This document shows, piece after piece, positions 1 through 11,260 of a stretch of 64,000 bases of DNA. Position 1 is the stretch's first letter; every line of letters begins with the position of its first letter. The notes under the pieces are model-generated. The model was given only the letters and a program-made list of their open reading frames with translations. It was not told the origin of the DNA and did no database searches. Source of the DNA: Boswellia sacra (Eukaryota; Streptophyta; Magnoliopsida; Sapindales; Burseraceae); contig SNVD02015034.1 of NCBI GenBank assembly GCA_013180625.2, positions 1 through 64,000 on the forward strand. The letters run 5' to 3'. The translations under genes were made by a program, and so were the position numbers.

Positions 1-1368
1 CAAAATTGCTAATGTTTGAGAAGTTTGACTATTGAAAGTCTCTTGCTTTGTAATGAATGAATGCAATGTTTCTTCAAAGTCATTCCTAGTAGGAGGAGCA
101 TATGCATGATCATGAGAATTTTGAAAATTTTGTCGTGTTTGAAAAGGGACTTGTGAAAATTGTGTATGATTGTCATTTTTTCAGCTAAAATTTGGATGAT
201 TTCTCCAACCAGAATTGTAGGTTTGTGAATATGGATTGTGATTTGGCCTTTTGAAAGTGTTCAAGGCATTGGCTTCTTCATGGAGACATTCCCTAAAGGC
301 AGGCAAAGTTGGGCAATCATCAGTAGAATGGTCATTGTCATCACAAATGTTACAGACATTTTCTTGAATAGATTTCAATTGACCACTCTTTTTCATCTAT
401 AAAGCCTCGACTTTTCAGCTAGGGATGCGAATTTGGCTTGAAGGTCATGGTCTTCCCTAAGGTTGTAAATACCTCTATTGGATGTCGAGGTCTGGGCCTT
501 GCTTGGTACCTCATAGGTGCCAGCAGTGTCCCAATTTTGTGCCTTTTCTGCCAAGGAATCTAGGAAGTCAAGTGCTTTCTCAGGGTCTTTTTCTTTAAAT
601 TCTCCATTACACATTAATTCCACTAGTTGCCTATCTTGAGGTGTTAACCTTTCATAGAAATGTGCAACTATTCTCCAAGTTTCAAATCCATGGTGAGGAC
701 AGGTATTAAGTAGTTCCTTATACCTATCCCAACATTGGTAAAGGGTTTCTCCTTGTTTTTGAGAGAAATCAGAAATTTGTCTTTTAAGGGAATTTGTTCT
801 ATGGGTGGAAAAAATTTTTTTTCAAAAATTGTTGTTTCATCTCATCCCATGAACTGATGGAATTCGACCTCAAATTTTGTAGCCATGTCCTAGCTTTATT
901 TTTTAAAGAAAAAGGAAAAAGCTTTAATCTAATGGTGTTTTTGCTACAATTTGGGTCAGTGTAGGAGCTACATACCTCTTCAAAGAGTTTCAAGTGCGAA
1001 TATGGGTTCTCCATGTCAAGGCCATGAAAAGTGGGTAGAAGTCGAACAAAACTTGGTTTGAAATTGAAATGGATTGAATCTGGAGGAGAAACTACACAAG
1101 ATGGTGCACTATTCCTTACCGGATTCATGTAGTCTTTGAGGGTTCTTCGTTGGTTTTGATCATTTTGTTGCGAACGGTTGTCCCATTCATCCGTGAATAT
1201 TTCCTCATGATTGTTGGCCATGTTTTCTAAGGAAGATGATGTTTTTCTAACAAGTCTACCACTAGATGTTCGTGACCAAATTTTCATGCAAGAAAGGGAG
1301 AAGAAAGAGAGCAAAAGATGAACACACAAAAATAAAAAATTTAGATCTAAGATGAGAAAAGAGAACAC
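1..1368 (-). pseudogene. gag: gypsy A gag, frameshifted, incomplete at window edge
   Basis: Three overlapping minus-strand frames make up one gag. The first (799-1368) has the capsid motifs FKPSFVRLLPTFHGLD, ENPYSHLKLFEEVC and ARTWLQNL. The second (about 393-800) carries the capsid C-terminus (ELMCNGEF, EKALDFLDSLAEKAQNWD). The third (181-396) has a CX2CX4HX4C zinc knuckle (CNICDDNDHSTDDC) followed by NPYSQTYNSGWRNHPNFS, a signature of this gag group. The first frame breaks at a homopolymer stretch near 809-822 and the second ends near 395, so no single protein is possible. Gag would form the particle shell and bind element RNA. Either break could be a sequencing error in a homopolymer, but two breaks favour decay. 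Confidence 0.85.
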
Positions 1369-1396
1369 TTACAATTTTGCACGCCAATTTTTACCT

Positions 1397-1414
1397 TCCC
1401 CGGCAACGGCGCCA
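1397..1414 (-). promoter_or_regulatory. Primer-binding site of gypsy A (tRNA-Asp type)
   Basis: The minus strand reads TGGCGCCGTTGCCGGGGA, complementary to the 3' end of plant tRNA-Asp, six bases inside the LTR. This is where first-strand cDNA synthesis would be primed. The same 18 bases recur in gypsy B. Confidence 0.85.
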
Positions 1415-1420
1415 AAAACT

Positions 1421-2949
1421 TGACACATCCGAAAAAGGATTGTCTCCCAAGTATAGGAGTGTCGAAGTAATAAAACCCGGTGAGACCGGGGTCGATCCAC
1501 GAGGGAGGGAATTTAAGCGTTACAAATTATAAGATAAATAAATGTGATATGGATGATTCAAAGAGGTGACATGATAATATCAACAAGTATGTAAGATGGT
1601 AGGCGGTATTACCGACCATTCAAATATAAAACAAAAAGCAAGAGGAGGTAAAACCATCCATGGAAATAGGTGGTATAACCAACCATAGTAAATTAAAGAA
1701 CAATTTCATAAGGTGGTAGAACCTACCATAGTAAATAAAATAAAAAGTTCATAAACAATAGAATAATTAAAATACAAGAGGAATTAACACAATAACAATG
1801 AAGGCTAAGGTTAGGGGATCCGCCCTTGATATTTCAAATAAGGATAATTAACCCATTTTAGTTATATGAATTATATTTGTTTCATTACCAATATTTATAC
1901 CACTTCTTGTAAATGGGTTCAAGCATCCAATGTGCCAATCATCATATGTCTACAACAAATCAAGGTTCCTAACTAGATTCGTGTCGGTAAGGAAGAACCA
2001 TACATCATCTAGAAAGGATCCAAGCATTTGATGTGCCAAGGATTGTCGACAATGGATCAAGACCTCCACTTTACGAGTGGTGTCAAGATTGATTAAGAAA
2101 TTAAATATAAATCATATTGAATAAACATTATAAGATTAAGATTATTAAGCACATATTAAGGGTTAGAGAATCCTTATTCTCATATCAAGGGTTTCACCCT
2201 TTCACCTTAGCAAAAGAGAAATTAGAAGAACATTATAATAGAAAGAAAATAAAATGTAAGAAAAAGGAAATTCATTAATAACATAAACACACAAAACACA
2301 ATACAAGATCCTAGCCAAAGCCAAAATGTTCCAGCCAAGGCCAAGATGCCCTAATGGGTCACAAGGCACCTCTATTTATAGATACATCCAGGGGCAAACT
2401 TGTCAAATTATAAGGGCATAATTGTCAAATATTAGTTGTAAATATCTTTGACAATTGGGATCATTAGGCACCGACTTTGACCATCAATTTTGACATCGAA
2501 AATGTTGTGAATTTTAATCACATGTCTTCATGAAAGTTGTAGATATTTCTCTCAGCTTTCTAGAACATATTGATTTGCACAATTTGGATACATATTTTGA
2601 GAGATACGGTCCAAATACTGAGGCCTGGTCAGACTGGGCCGAGACTGTAGATGGGTTCACTTCAAGCCCAATTTTGGTCCACTAAGAGCCCGAATTTGAT
2701 GATGCTTGTGAAATGCAATCTTGTAGACAATTAAATCAGCTTTCCAAAACATTAAGAATTGCACCATTCTGATCTATAAATAGAGAGTTATGCCCATTTT
2801 ACCGAACCTGTAACAAAACCAAAATTAAGAGAAATTAATTCCAAAGATGCAAATGCTACAAATATGCTTAAGTTGAGGAATTTAATGACACTATTAATGC
2901 AAATGATGAACTAAACTCTTATTAAACATGCATATTTAAGTGTTCATCA
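1421..2949 (-). repeat. 5' LTR of gypsy A, about 1.53 kb
   Basis: On the minus strand it begins TGATGAACAC at 2949 and ends GGATGTGTCA at 1421, giving TGA...TCA ends, and lies six bases from the primer site. No partner LTR is in the window, so the outer edge at 2949 rests on the terminal bases and on the change to 'cacgac' repeats just beyond it. Confidence 0.7.
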
Positions 2950-3569
2950 ACAACTAGGTCATGTAAAATTTCAGATTTCACTTTTCTGCACGATCGGGTT
3001 CTGCAGGTAGGTCGTGCAAAAAAAAAGTGATGAGGTTTCCAAATACCCTTTGCACAACCTTTTGTGTGGACAGCTTGCCTAATTAGTACTCTTAACTTTT
3101 GTAATCTTCAATAAGCTGTTCTCCTTGCGAGTATCTAGTTGCTATATATGCTATAGTCCTTTCCCTTAAGATATTATTCCCTCAAGTGTCAGATTTTGTT
3201 TTCTATATAATTCGTAAAATTGTTTTACATGCATTGATGCATCAATTGTGCCCTATGTACTTTGACTTCTAAACTTTTATGTCCTTGTTAGCCTTTTGCT
3301 TGGCCTATTTGCTTTTTTAATTGTCTTATCAGTGCCACTTGCAGATATATGTATAGGTATGTTTGAAAATATTTTTTTAAATTCTAGATTTGATTTATCA
3401 CTAATGATTTTGGTAATTTAAAAGATCTATCACACATTCTTGTATTCGTCTTAGCTTTTAGAACATTCCAAGAAGAGTGAACCCTGGACTTCTACTTCTT
3501 TAACAAATAATGTGCCCTCCCCTAAAAAGCCAAGTGACTTTTCACATGAGAAATTGGAGGATTTGCTTT

Positions 3570-3840
3570 TCCAGCTTTTGGCTTGCAGTACATTGTGGCT
3601 TGTAGAAAGGTGTATATCTAACTATTTTAAACACATGATCCTTGAACTCCTGAGATTATTATAGAGATTTTGGTCCTACAAGGCAAAAAGAAAACAACAT
3701 AATTAATTCAAATTCTAAATGTATAAGAATATTTGTATTGGTAAAAATTGTAACAACGGTTTCATAAGGGAATTAAACATGTTATAACGTAAGAAAATTT
3801 ATGTAAATATGTGTGATATCACAAATATGACTAGTAAATT
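3570..3840. repeat. Rearranged MULE noncoding fragments
   Basis: Bases 3680-3840 match 35535-35695 near the right end of the large MULE, sharing runs such as 'tataagaatatttgtattgg' and 'gggaattaaacatg'. The adjoining stretch 3595-3650 matches 31540-31600 ('gaaaggtgtatat', 'aactattttaaac'). In the large element these segments lie about 4 kb apart, so this copy has a deletion or rearrangement. Confidence 0.7.
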
Positions 3841-4204
3841 GACAAAATAGCGATATTTTTATGTTCACAGCTACTACACGACTCAGTCATGCAAGTTGTC
3901 GTGCAAAATTCCAGATTTCACGTCCTTGCACCACTGGGTCGTGTTGGTAGCACGACTAGGTTATGCAAAAAAAGTGATATTTCTATAAGGTTTTCACCTA
4001 TTGCATGACCGGGTCGTGCCGATTATCGTGCAAAATTCTAGATTGCACATCCTCGCACAATTGGGTCGTACAAAAAATATTGATATTTCTATCAGGTTCT
4101 CATTTACAGTATGAATGGGTTGTGCCAGTTGCACGGCCTAGTCGTGCTAAATTCCAGATTTCACTTTCTTGCACGACTGGGTCGTGCAGATAACACTTAA
4201 ATCA

Positions 4205-4450
4205 AAATTTGATTCTTCTTTTAGCGACCCTGTCCATGAGACTTTGTAAGGGGTAATATTATATATGCCTCAACTTCATCTGGGATGTCCCACTCCTCTG
4301 ACGAATGAATAGGATAGATAGACTCCGTATAAGCAGCTAGTCAGACTTCAAACTTATAAAGTGATGACAAAAAGTATAGACTGATAAGTTACGAACTCTA
4401 CACACTGCAATAACATTTGCATGGTAACTATTCAACCTGGAATTATCAGC
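4205..4450 (-). pseudogene. MULE transposase fragment (SWIM region), second copy
   Basis: This stretch closely matches 33231-33470, the 3' end of the MULE transposase gene, including 'cttcatctgggatgtccc' and 'gaactctacacac'. It corresponds to the segment at and after the SWIM zinc finger and has several changes and no long open frame. It is a relic of a second member of the same MULE family. Confidence 0.7.
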
Positions 4451-4789
4451 ACGACCTAGTAGCACGACTAGGTCGTACAAAATTTTGTGATATTTTTATT
4501 AAGTTCTCATCTGCTGCATGACTTGGTCGTGCAAAAATCCAGATTTCACTTTTTGCATGACTGGGTCATACAAAATTCTTGATAATTTTTATTAAGTTGT
4601 CATTTACTGCACGACTAGGTTGTGCCAAATTCCAGAATTAATTTTTTTGCACGAACGGGTCGTGAACTAACACGACATGGTTGTCCAAAACAATAATGAG
4701 AATTTTTATACTATTCACAATTACTGCACGACTTGGGGTTGCGAAATTCAACAAGTAATTTCTTTGCATGATGTGTACTTGCACTCATA

Positions 4790-5397
4790 GTTATGCAATG
4801 CAATAGTGTTGTTTTCGATGTTAATCATAGTTATGCATTTTTATGTTGTTCTTAACATATCGTTACATATGTCAAACATAGTTCTAATAAACATAAACAA
4901 TTTAAAATAAGCAATACAATTGTCACAATTTTTAATTTTGATGAAAAGTCACATTTTTTATGTTGATTTTGAAAATCTCTTCAATCCTTTCTCTTCCTCC
5001 TTTAATTTTCTTGAGCAATACTAGTTTTTTTGCTTCCAAACATTAATTTACAAGCAAACATACAAGAACAACATGCCCATCCTTTTTTATATGAAAAAGG
5101 GGCTACAGTCGTAATAGAAAGCAAGTCAAATTTCTCATCATTGAAAATAAAGTCAAAAGGTTGTCAAGTTGTCAACAATCCAATTTTAGTAACAATAAGA
5201 TTCACATTTCAACTGTATTACATTTTCTTCAAAGTGGGATTGGTCGAAAACTTGTTTTTATACATATCAATAAGTTGTACAATATATAAATAAAAACGAA
5301 TATGCTTTAACAGAACCTAGAAAGACTTTGTCTGCAACCAGAAACTTGCTGTTTTTCCATCAGTGAAGGATCCAATATATATTCTATCAATTTTCAC
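4790..5397. other. AT-rich stretch without recognised gene
   Basis: One short open frame (5030-5293, plus) has no recognisable domain. I see no repeat pair elsewhere in the window and no RNA gene. Confidence 0.4.
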
Positions 5398-5539
5398 CTC
5401 TTAGCATTCTCTTGCCAAAGCATGATTATCTGGGGAATGGGGCTGCAACAGAACACAGATAACTTATGGCAATAGAAGAAAAAGGGAAGAAAAGAGATAG
5501 AATTATTTAAGTATAAGAATGAAAGAATTAAGTTCCCAC

Positions 5540-5704
5540 CATTGCCACTACAAGCTTATATAGTTTTTCATCATATTGTTTTTTTTTTATGTCTTGGGGC
5601 AAACTCGTAACCTCATAGATTGGAATTGCCCATTTACATGCCCCATTCCTCACATTTGCTTTTGTAGTCTTCACTATTGCTTTCCCAGAATCAGCAACAA
5701 TGAA
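5540..5704 (-). pseudogene. Exon of an NT-C2-type (EEIG1/EHBP1-like) protein
   Basis: On the minus strand a splice acceptor (tatag) is followed by 55 open codons and a donor (gtggga). The translation includes VADSGKAIVKTTKANVRNG, then CKWAIPIYEV and YDEKLYKLVVAM. The spacing of RNG-CKW-PIYE-YDEKLYKLVVAM is that of the N-terminal C2 (NT-C2) domain of plant coiled-coil proteins. No matching exons were recognised nearby, although 5398-5442 is a possible degenerate next exon. It may be a captured fragment or the relic of a broken gene. Function of the parent protein is not assigned. Confidence 0.5.
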
Positions 5705-5709
5705 CTATA

Positions 5710-6750
5710 AATAAAGCTTATCCTATCCATTTTGTGGAATCTAATTCATACATAAAGAAAAAAATGTATGTAGTTACTGAAAAAATTACAATAACCAACT
5801 AGACATATAGGCAAAATACTATCATAATATGTGTGCATAAAAGGTGAAACAAAATCTAAACAAATGTGAGAATTCTGCTACAATAGCCACAGTTTGCACA
5901 CAGACAGGGAGAAATAAACACTAATTATAAAAAATTACATAAAGTAACATAAGCAGGCAAAATTAAGCACCAACAATGAGAAAATAATGCAAAAACATAT
6001 TGAATGGAAAAGTGTATCAGGAAGCATAAATGGAAAAGGTAAAAGATGAGGAGAATGTCCCAAAACAAGCCATCAAAAAGCATAAATGGATGCAAAACCA
6101 AAAAACTTTAAGACAAATATGTCTACATGTTAGGGTAGGCTCCGAAAGAAAGCTTGATGCGAAAGAAAATTCAATATAAAATTTTTAAGAATACTAGCCT
6201 TTTTTTTTAATCAACATGCTTAGCACGTGAACAAATTCTTGGATTGTTGACTAACATTATCAAATCAAGATCAACAAGGTCAGAAATTAAGCATTGGGCG
6301 AAACTAAATTTTTTCTTTTTTAATCTTTGTAAGAAGATAAAAAGAACTTATATATACAATGAAAAGAAAGATTTACAAGTGAAAAATAAGAAATTACACA
6401 TTAGTTCCGAGATTTCTTTGTTGTAACAATAATAACTAGAATGATGATTCACTTTCAGGAAAGGACTAAAAGAGTGAGACACAACAAGAGAGATACAATG
6501 CACTAAACAAAACTATGAATTTTATGTATGAAACTATAGTCAAAGAATATAAAAAAAAGACCTACATAAGTCTTGATGCAAACTAGAAATTCAATACATA
6601 TAAAAGTTGGGTCTAACATTTCTTCCTAATAACATCACTAAGACAAACCACAACAAACATACAAGTCTTCCACTCTAATAGTAAACAAAATTTTACACAC
6701 AAAAAGTACCAAAAACAACTAAACAATAGAGATAAGAGTGCTATAGTTGT
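5710..6750. other. AT-rich noncoding stretch
   Basis: A-rich sequence with a low-value open frame at 6244-6426. I see no domain, inverted repeat or RNA gene. It could be intron of the minus-strand gene whose exons lie on either side. Confidence 0.4.
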
Positions 6751-6752
6751 AC

Positions 6753-7187
6753 CTTGAAGATGAAGAAACATTAGACAAATAAGGAGATGGTGGATGTCTT
6801 CCTGGTAACGGTATCTGCAACGTTTTCAAAGCAAACATTTGAAGATCTGCAGCCAATCCGTTCAACCTCTTGATGTCAGCCACCTGTTCATTCACAAAAA
6901 TGTCAGCATTCTCATCATCAATTGACGAACAGCTCATAACCCATTCGAAAAAATGCCACAACAACAAAGAAATCAAACAACAGCTCCATTTCAACAGATC
7001 ATGACAATACAATGAAAAACCAGATCAATTTCGAATCCAAAAACAAGACAAACAAAAATTACATACCGCGACTCCATTATTAGAAGTTTCCCCATGATCT
7101 TCATAGTTAGTGATAGACAGAATCAAATCCTTGACCTTATCAGGAACAGATGTGTTCCAATGTTTCCTAATCCCCCTTAAGTAACCA
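6753..7187 (-). pseudogene. 3' part of a minus-strand gene split by the MULE; LysM-like exon
   Basis: Two exons are visible. The first (7067-7187 plus the duplicated bases to 7196) continues the exon at 36388-36590 and reads GYLRGIRKHWNTSVPDKV, ending at a donor gtatgt. The second (6753-6883) follows an acceptor (aacag) in the same phase, reads VADIKRLNGLAADLQMF then KTLQIPLPGRHPPSPYLS, and ends at gtacaa. This second exon looks like the C-terminal half of a plant LysM-type domain and the proline-rich stretch after it. The first exon is not a family I can name, so the pairing may be a chimera. The gene cannot be expressed normally with 29 kb inserted in an exon. Confidence 0.55.
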
Positions 7188-7196
7188 GCATCTAGT
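7188..7196. repeat. Left target-site duplication of the large MULE
   Basis: GCATCTAGT here and GCATCTACT at 36388-36396 match at 8 of 9 bases. Nine bases is the usual MULE duplication length, and the reading frame of the interrupted exon is restored across it. Confidence 0.7.
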
Positions 7197-7199
7197 AGA

Positions 7200-7370
7200 A
7201 TTTACACCAAATGACCCCTTCCCCTACCCATTAACTAAAAATACCCCCATTTTCAAATTTGACTATTATTGACCCTTTTCAGGAAAGGAAAATACGTAAA
7301 TACCCATAGAATTTAGAAAAATAACAACCAAGGAAATCACTCACTCACCCTTCTGTGCAAACATCATGAC
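7200..7370 (+). repeat. MULE left terminal region, copy 1
   Basis: Matches 8486-8650 in the same orientation, sharing 'aaatgacccc', 'gtacgaaaat/gtaaatacc' and 'tgtgcaaacaacac/catcatgacac' in the same order. This is a direct repeat of the element end, not an inverted one. Confidence 0.6.
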
Positions 7371-8480
7371 ACAGGGACTTACAGGCTAAAATTCATCAGC
7401 TCCTTTGCCGATCTGATCATATCGTGCTCGCTCCCAGCTAGCGCTGCATCATGGCATCTCATCTCTTCTCCTCTCGCATCTCGTCTCATCTCCTCTCTCA
7501 TCTCGTCGTGGTCCTGCTCGCTTCAAGCAAGGCAGCTTCACAACTCGCTTCCATCACTGCTGGTGTGCTGCTCGATTTTCACATCATCGCTTCACAGCTT
7601 GCCTCCTCCGCAGCTTCCCATCCGGTAAGCATCCTTTATACACTTCTGCATATTGCTTTGTTTTGCCCAATCGAGTTTTGTACAATAAATTTTTTATGCA
7701 TAATTTAACATTTTTCCTTTTAATTAACTTAATATTAATTATTAAGCCATTATTAACTGAATATTAATGGTGTCTTAATATTTTTAATGAAAATTATTAA
7801 GATGACTGGCAATGTCGTCCTCCTTTTGTAAAATAGTAGGGGATTACTAAAGGAATAGCTCTTTTGCAGTAATGGCCTACCTCCGTTTACACTACAGAAA
7901 ACTGTAAAGCTCCATGAGAAATGAAATATTAAAATTATTTTTGTAAAATTATTTTTTTAAGCTCCATGAGAAAACTGTAGAACTCCGTTTATTTGATAAG
8001 TAATGACCTTGTATGATTTTCGTCATTGCATCTGTCTTCACCAAAAGTTCAAATTGTTAGAGACTTCTAATCACAAATTGTTGAGGCTTCAATAGAAGTT
8101 AGTGGAACAAGATAAATTCTGCATTTTTTATCAGCACCCAACTTTATAATTTTTCCCTCTAGATACGGCTTTGCTGAGATTTTATTCAGCAATTAGAGTT
8201 TTGAAGGAGCTAAGGAGCATTCATTTCTTCTACTATGAAGTTATTACATTTTGATTGATATTGAACTTTGTAGGTTCTTCTATTGAGAAGAAAAATTTCA
8301 CCTGTGTAGCTTAAGATGATTAATCTGAAGTCTACTTTGCGATCAAGTTAATACAGAAAATCTAAATGTAAACATCATTTGGATAAAAGGAACCATTACT
8401 TCTATACCATTACATAGATTCCTTAGTTTCATGGACTGTTCATTTGTTAGAACTTTTTTAAACAAGCTTTAGTAGCCAAA
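7371..8480. other. Sequence between the two MULE left-end copies
   Basis: Contains a CT-rich stretch (7451-7640) rich in 'tctcatctc' words, whose open frame is low-complexity (Ser/Ala/Leu). A 15-bp direct repeat 'aagctccatgagaaa' occurs at about 7908 and 7960. No domain was recognised. Confidence 0.4.
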
Positions 8481-8485
8481 TTTTT

Positions 8486-8650
8486 AACAAATGACCCCCT
8501 CTTCCACCGATTGTCTAAGAATGACCATTTTTTAAATTTAAGTGTTTTTAACCCGTTTTAGAAAAAGAAAGTACGAAAATAGCCATAGAAATTAGGAAAA
8601 TGACAACACAGAAAATAACAAACCCACCCCTGTCTGTGCAAACAACACAA
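8486..8650 (+). repeat. MULE left terminal region, copy 2
   Basis: Direct repeat of 7200-7370 about 1.28 kb further in. It may be the true left end of the Ulp1-bearing MULE, with 7197-8480 being a relic of an earlier related insertion. Confidence 0.55.
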
Positions 8651-9119
8651 CACATGGAGATAATTTCTCATCAACTCACCTTGTACGCACTTAACATGCA
8701 CAGCTTGATAAATTTGATTGCCATGATGGTTAACTGTTTTATTTTATTTTATTTTTTTACATGTCTAACTTTGAAAAAATTCTGTATCTGCAACTTTCAT
8801 TTTTTAATTATTACTTTAAATCTTATGTATTGCCTCTATGATACAAGGATTGTTAGAGGATTTCACATGTTGAAAGGTTGACCTTTTTATGCAGGTTTCA
8901 TCCACATTCCTTCTTGCTTGTTGCAGGTAACTAATTCCCTCCATTTGGTTTTGAAGAATTACTCTATCTCTTTTTTTTTTTTACTTATTTATTTAATTTT
9001 CCTTAAGCATATATAGGATTATAACTTTATTGGCATGATAATTTTAAAAAAAAGAGATCTACTTATGCATTGAAGAGATTATTGATATACATTGTTACAT
9101 GTAAAGGGTTTTTCCAAAG

Positions 9120-11004
9120 ATGGTTAAAACAAGGAAAAACAAGGTATCCAATGCAAGGAGAACGAAGAAAGGGAAAGAAAGCAAGGTATCGAAGGAAAAA
9201 AGAAAGACACAAAAAGAAAGGATACCGGTGGACGATGAAAGGCCACATGAAGAAACGATTGTCGACGAGGTAGGTTGGAACACCCTTTATTTCCAAAATA
9301 CTCATACATAGTTATCCTTTGATCTTATTACAATACTCAATATTAACAAAATGGTATCATCATTGCAGACCAAAATCAAGGACATAGATTTTTTTCCTGC
9401 AAAGATAACCTATAGGTCAAAGATCAATGAGGTTTTAGACAACATTCAGCAACATTTTCGAAGACTCAACTGAAATTGTTTAAGAATTAATGCTTCGGCA
9501 ATTTTCTGGACATGCAAAAAATACAATTTTCATCATGGATATGCCACAACATGCTTTTGAGGGAAGTGAACAGTGACGATGATGGTATGACCTTTCTTGT
9601 TAATGGAAAGAAGATAATATTTTCATCAAGAAAGTTTGCATTGGTTACGGGCTTACGGTTAGATAATTTTTGAAGTTATGATGTGTAAAACAAAATCCCT
9701 AAAGAGCAGAGCTTCTATCATGGGCTACTTGGTGGAAGAGTTAGGTTCGAGGACAGGGAATTAGAAACGACATTCCTACAAAGCCCAGATAGTGATGACA
9801 TGCTAAGAGTGAAATTAGCAATGTTGTATTTTTTGGAGTGTGCATTGCTAGGTAAAGAACTGACAACTAAAATTAGGATAGATATATTCATTTGCTTAAT
9901 GATATCAATGTGTTCAATGCATATCCTTAGGGCAAAAAATGCTTTGATATGACATTAAACAACATGAGAAAGAACATTCAGGATTGACTTAGCAAGTGGA
10001 ATGCTACGAAATTGAAGAAGAGCACACACAAAGAGCATTATAACTCACATGGGTTTCCATATGCATTTCAGGTAAATGTGTTGTATAATTTTCCCTTTTG
10101 TTGTACTTTGTTTAATATCTTTTAACCTACTTACATCTTCTTTCCATGTAATAGGCGTGGGTTTATGAGACATTTGACCAACGTAATCCTAGATTGGCAA
10201 TTAAGTTGGGAAAAGAGTGTGCATTCATTCTTAGGTGGATTACGAGAAGTTACCATACCAACAAGGAAGTACAGGAAATTATTTTCTGTCAAAGTCAGGT
10301 ATGGACCTATGAAATAAATATGTTTGTATTTCAAGTAAGATGTATAATACATTTGATAACCGTTTGATTTATGTACATTTCATTGGTTGAATATGAAACT
10401 CATTTCCACGCATAACCAGGTGAGTTCGCCAGGCCATACACTTTCACATTTTTGCATTGTAGAAAACTAAAGATTACAAAACCAAGGTTTACACTGAAAC
10501 ATGATTTAGATGAGGGGGCAAAAGATCAGCATACAGCAGAAGATGGAGCCACGTTGCCTCATAAAGAAAATGACAATATACCTACCACTTCATTTCCTAG
10601 AGGGGACTCCGTTCATCATGGACCGACTATGCACTCAAGTATTGAGGAATGATTGGATCGCATGGTAATATGTAGCATTCCTTAATTTGCTTTTTAACCT
10701 TATTGTTTTGCTATTGCATAGTACATTTACACTTCACTCTTGTCATTATTGTTTTACAGAATGAGAAGATTGTGCACATAGAGGGTGAAATAGGCTATTT
10801 TCGGACTACAGAACAGAACAAGGAGGATGAAATCATCAAACGACTTGATCGGATAGAGAACTCGATTAATCAAATCCTTTCCTTTCTATAAGGTGGATAC
10901 GAAGATTCAAGACAGCAACATAGTTCACCTTTTCCAGTGAGTGATACTTTTACTTTCTTATTTCTTTTGTTATCTACCAAAAAAAATTAGGATGTCAAGT
11001 TATG
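9120..11004 (+). pseudogene. MULE-borne DUF1985/Ulp1-protease gene, 5' half
   Basis: Spliced plus-strand gene. Exon 1 (9120-9269) encodes a very basic Lys/Arg-rich N-terminus (MVKTRKNKVSNARRTKKGKE). Exon 2 (9369-10071) has DUF1985 motifs (CFGNFLDMQ, ICHNMLLREVNSDDDGM, TFLVNGKKIIFSSRKFALVTGL), but only by changing frame near 9477, and it has stops. Exon 3 (10155-10298) reads AWVYETFDQRNPRLAIKLGK. Later exons (about 10460-10660 and 10761-10890) end in a short coiled-coil-like segment (ENSINQILSF). The gene continues after copia 1 at 25339. In Ulp1-bearing MULEs this gene is a SUMO-protease-like accessory gene of uncertain role. Frameshifts and a 14-kb insertion in an intron make it a pseudogene. 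Confidence 0.75.
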
Positions 11005-11009
11005 TTATT

Positions 11010-11253
11010 TGACAAAAATCGTAATAGAGAAATGAATTTCTGTCTTATTTTATAGCCTTGGTTTATATACACAATTGTCTAGCTTAAAAATAGTAACAAA
11101 TTCCTAAAAATATTAAACTTCCCAAAAAAATATGTGCCTAAATCTAATTCCTAGAAATCAGGTAATATCTAATCCTAACTCAATTCCTAAAAATCAAGTA
11201 ATTATACAAGATTTTCTACACAATCTTTCCAAATAAGGCTACTTAATTCGACA
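11010..11253 (-). repeat. 3' LTR of copia 1
   Basis: Matches 25071-25325 apart from small indels (including an extra 'aaaaattaggccacag'-type segment in the other copy), so the insertion is not recent. It carries the 'ggtttatatacacaatt' TATA-like region. Confidence 0.9.
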
Positions 11254-11260
11254 CTTCCCC

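Larger units (their letters stand above)
1..2949 (-). mobile_element. Ty3/gypsy LTR retrotransposon A, Athila/Tat-like, 5' part only
   Basis: On the minus strand the order is LTR (1421-2949), primer-binding site (1397-1414), then gag running to base 1. The rest of the element, including pol and the other LTR, lies left of the window, so target duplications cannot be checked. The tRNA-Asp-type primer site and the gag style (a motif reading FKPSFVRLLPTFHGLD) fit the Athila/Tat branch of plant gypsy elements. Gag is interrupted by frameshifts, so the copy looks inactive. Confidence 0.85.
2950..4790. repeat. 'cacgac' palindromic repeat array A, interrupted
   Basis: Degenerate units of roughly 115-125 bp occur at about 2950-3060, 3870-4200 and 4440-4770. 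Each has one or two imperfect palindromes of the form TGCACGACNNGGTCGTGCA followed by a T-rich spacer containing 'gtgatatttctat'. The gaps between the blocks hold MULE fragments. The same motif makes up array B (31755-32590) inside the large MULE, which points to a common origin. Short open frames here (such as 4005-4193) simply translate the repeat. Confidence 0.75.

Noticed and set aside
7451..7708. 85-codon Ser/Ala/Leu-rich frame that resembles a signal peptide
   Set aside because: Low-complexity CT-rich repeat words; no domain or conserved splice context.
9063..9311. Five overlapping open frames on both strands
   Set aside because: Only the plus frame starting at 9120 fits the spliced Ulp1 gene; the rest arise from its A/G-rich composition.
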